This document shows positions 36,812 to 38,610 of a stretch of 38,610 nucleotides of DNA, piece by piece; the first letter of the stretch is position 1, and every line of letters begins with the position of its first letter. The notes below the pieces were generated by a model. It was given only the letters and a program-made list of their open reading frames with translations. It searched no databases and was not told the DNA's origin. Origin of the DNA: Thioalkalivibrio sp. ALE14. Its GTDB lineage: Bacteria > Pseudomonadota > Gammaproteobacteria > Ectothiorhodospirales > Ectothiorhodospiraceae. The DNA is taken from NCBI RefSeq assembly GCF_000376845.1, contig NZ_AQXY01000016.1, positions 1 to 38,610 of the forward strand. Direction: 5' to 3'. The translations under genes were made by a program, and so were the position numbers.

Positions 36812-38026
36812 ATGAAGAAAGGACTAGGTGTCCTTGCGGTATCGGTATTGCTTGCAGGTTGTCTGGCCGCACCAGAGCCCCGTCCTGTGCAGCAGGCGGA
36901 ACCGGAAAAGTCGTCTGGGGGCGATGATTACGAACGAGCCATAGCACTTCTCGAGGCGATGGGGGCGGCGCAGCAGCGGCATCCGCAGCAGTCATCGGGC
37001 GTTGCTCCATCCGGATTCGGGCAGATGGGTCCCGAAGACGTTGCTGAACAGTTGGCACCTATGTGGGCGTCCGACAACCAGGGCGCCCGGTTTGAACGTC
37101 GCCGAGACGGTTTCCTGATCGATGGTGTCGCATATGTGGAACCGCAGGGAGAGATTTCCTCTTACGGGTTCGATACGACGACCGGTGCGGTCACCTACCT
37201 GATGGCTCTCACGGACCGCCAGTACCAGGTGAGAACTGCGAATCCATCCAATGGTCTTGCGCCGGTCACGATTGCGTACGCCGAACGTGGCCGCACAAAC
37301 TGGAGTATCCGGACGGTGACAGGGGAGACGCTGAGGGGGGCGCACTTGATGCCGACATCGCGAGGCTTCGCTGTCGCGCGAGACGCGAAGGCCTTTGTCT
37401 ATGCTCCGGGCGAGGGTGTGAGTACGGTTGGCGTCCCGGACGGGTTTCACCTCGCGGCTCACCAGAATGGCGATATTGCCTCCACTGGATACATTCTGGT
37501 CGAGCGGAATCCGGCGCGAAGCAGTGGAGAGTCGATGATGCGCACGATGCGTGCTCTCGGGGATGCGCTGGGAGGTAGCTCGGCCGAAGATTACGCGTTG
37601 ATCAACTACCGTAACCAATCAGTGGTTCCGATCAATATTTCGGCCGAAGGTGGGAAGGTGAATGTGTACTCCGAGTGCCGGCAGCGCAATTCGATCGTGA
37701 ACGAATGCGCCAATATGCACTCGTTCGAATCTTTGTATGACCCTCGAACCGGGCGTCGCAATGAGGGCCACTATTTTTGGCGACTGCACTGGTTTGCGAC
37801 CGAGCAAGGTCCGATTGCCGTGACTCATGAAGCCGGATTGCGACGCATTGCGGTAACGCGTCTTGATACCGGCGAGAAGGGCGTGGCCTTCAGTCGTGGT
37901 ATGGGAATTCCGTCCATGGACGCCGAGCAGTATCCGTCGGGACGGGTTAAGGTCACAGGAGGCTGGGCTTTCAGAACCCATGAACTCACAGATGCATTCG
38001 AGGCTTTCGACAAAAGCGATGGCTGA
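36812..38026 (+). CDS. Putative lipoprotein, function unknown
   Basis: This 404-residue protein has a lipoprotein signal: MKKGLGVLAVSVLLAGC, lipobox LAGC with the modified cysteine at residue 17. The mature region begins with a proline/glutamine-rich linker (about 18-60). It then forms an extended, probably beta-rich body, with YVEPQGEISSYGFDTTTGAV and FHLAAHQNGDIASTGYILVE. Two cysteines (C289 and C297, near CRQRNSIVNEC) could form a disulfide. I recognise no family. AGGGAG lies 9 nt before ATG 36812. Composition is less GC-rich than the core genes, and it sits between two terminators and the right-hand IS, suggesting a later acquisition. It was probably transcribed alone. Confidence 0.78.
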   Translation: MKKGLGVLAVSVLLAGCLAAPEPRPVQQAEPEKSSGGDDYERAIALLEAMGAAQQRHPQQSSGVAPSGFGQMGPEDVAEQLAPMWASDNQGARFERRRDGFLIDGVAYVEPQGEISSYGFDTTTGAVTYLMALTDRQYQVRTANPSNGLAPVTIAYAERGRTNWSIRTVTGETLRGAHLMPTSRGFAVARDAKAFVYAPGEGVSTVGVPDGFHLAAHQNGDIASTGYILVERNPARSSGESMMRTMRALGDALGGSSAEDYALINYRNQSVVPINISAEGGKVNVYSECRQRNSIVNECANMHSFESLYDPRTGRRNEGHYFWRLHWFATEQGPIAVTHEAGLRRIAVTRLDTGEKGVAFSRGMGIPSMDAEQYPSGRVKVTGGWAFRTHELTDAFEAFDKSDG

Positions 38027-38354
38027 TGAGGCCAGGGGTCGTAGCGATTGCTGTATTGGGCCTGGCTGTCTAACCCGAGTTGGGTAAATACCCCGTCACC
38101 CGTCACTGAGGCCTGGTGACCAGTGACTTGATGGCTTGCGCCCTGTCGTTTGTGCGCGATTGGCCCCGGTACTTTGTGCCGGGGCCTTTCTGTTGGGTGT
38201 GCCTCGAATGAAGAGAGCCTCCATGCTGTTATCCATCATGTGTACCCCAAAAATCACCGGAAGGGGAGCAGCGTGTGGTACACGACAAGGGTACCTGGGG
38301 TTGCCTGTGCCTCGGCTATTCAGGCTCGTCTTTGTGGTGCAAGACCCTTCCTGA
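38027..38354. other. Intergenic region between lipoprotein gene and right-hand transposase
   Basis: No gene is supported here; the short plus-strand open frames (around 38136-38464) have no family resemblance and are shadows. It holds one terminator (38162-38191). The 3' end of the IS1595-type element must lie somewhere in 38192-38354, but I could not place a terminal inverted repeat because the other end is outside the window. Confidence 0.55.
38162..38191 (+). terminator. Terminator downstream of the lipoprotein gene
   Basis: GGCCCCGG (38162-38169) pairs with CCGGGGCC (38179-38186) around a 9-nt loop, followed by TTTCT. It lies 136 bp beyond the lipoprotein stop and 164 bp before the transposase end, and points in the plus direction. 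Confidence 0.75.
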
Positions 38355-38610
38355 TTAGCAACGAGAGTCAGCTAGTCGCAGAACCCGCTCGGGCACGGGC
38401 CGGCAGTGCACGGCGGCGACCAGCAGTCGCGCCGGCAACGTCGCCAGATCAAAGCGTCGGTTGAAGCGGTAGGCGAATGCCGCGAGGTAACGGGCCGCGT
38501 ACTTGGCGAACGCAAATGCATGGTAGCTCCCGCTGAGGCTGGTCTTGAGGTTGCCGAGCACGGTGTTGATCCATTGGAATTCGGGAAGATCCTGGGGTTT
38601 GCGCCCGGCC
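38355..38610 (-). CDS. IS1595-type (ISXO2-like) transposase, C-terminal fragment
   Basis: This is the last 84 or so residues of a DDE transposase; the frame is open to the right edge, so the start is outside. The motif FQWINTVLGNLKTSLSG is followed by YHAFAFAKYAARYLAAF and then YRFNRRFDL. These match the C-terminal end of ISXO2-like transposases of the IS1595 family: an asparagine/glutamate-bearing helix, GxYHxF and FRxNRRF. Stop TAA is at 38357-38355. Integrity of the element is unknown. Confidence 0.85.
   Translation of the reverse strand, partial: AGRKPQDLPEFQWINTVLGNLKTSLSGSYHAFAFAKYAARYLAAFAYRFNRRFDLATLPARLLVAAVHCRPVPERVLRLADSRC

Noticed and set aside
38136-38464. Short plus-strand open frames near the right IS
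   Set aside because: Their translations have no recognisable domains, and they run antisense into the transposase.

Overview
The window is GC-rich, densely packed bacterial chromosome from a Gram-negative proteobacterium. The evidence is a TamA/TamB outer-membrane assembly pair, lipid A/Kdo enzymes (LpxL-type acyltransferase, WaaA), an O-antigen ligase, GlnE, MreBCD and GatCAB. Gene content and order suggest a high-GC gammaproteobacterium, perhaps Ectothiorhodospiraceae/Thioalkalivibrio-like; that assignment is inference, since no search could be run. The window starts inside an IS3-family element and ends inside an IS1595-type (ISXO2-like) transposase, so chromosomal genes are bracketed by two unrelated insertion sequences.

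Layout. 1-279: 3' end of an IS3-family element. 280-549: repeat-bearing intergenic DNA. 550-6479 (minus): tamA-tamB. 6584-10802 (minus): iron(III)-type ABC transporter, ATPase, fused permease and binding lipoprotein, with a candidate Fur site over the binding-protein promoter. 10956-16076 (plus): glnE, ilvE, a CHCC zinc-finger protein and a family-9 glycosyltransferase. 16073-24973: lipopolysaccharide region on both strands (DUF6165 coiled-coil protein, GT4, O-antigen ligase, GT25, Fe(II)/2-oxoglutarate oxygenase, Elm1-like protein, FkbM methyltransferase, lipid A acyltransferase, waaA). Parts of it (about 16.7-20.0 and 21.7-22.7 kb) look less GC-rich than the housekeeping genes. 25030-26146: SprT-like metalloprotein and a divergent coiled-coil/winged-helix protein. 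26174-30311 (minus): mreB, mreC, mreD, DUF1244 and rnd. 30452-35194 (plus): gatC-gatA-gatB, hslO and an unknown gene. 35213-35968 (minus): moeB-like. 36148-38026 (plus): a histidine-rich exported protein and an orphan lipoprotein, each near strong terminators. 38355-38610: transposase fragment.

How the genes work together. Much of the window concerns the envelope: TamAB inserts outer-membrane proteins, the 15-25 kb region builds and decorates LPS, and MreBCD sets cell shape. GlnE/IlvE (nitrogen and branched-chain amino acids) and GatCAB (Gln-tRNA/Asn-tRNA amidation) are metabolic.

The most unusual observation is mreC. Its conserved N-terminal membrane helix lies upstream of the first ATG/GTG/TTG in frame, and an AUC codon sits 7 nt after a GGAGG ribosome-binding site exactly where the protein should begin. 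Other points are a possible LPS-modifying oxygenase/Elm1-like pair, a 20-bp divergent initiation region between the acyltransferase gene and waaA, a Fur-like operator, and dispersed intergenic repeats. I found no CRISPR array, tRNA or rRNA.
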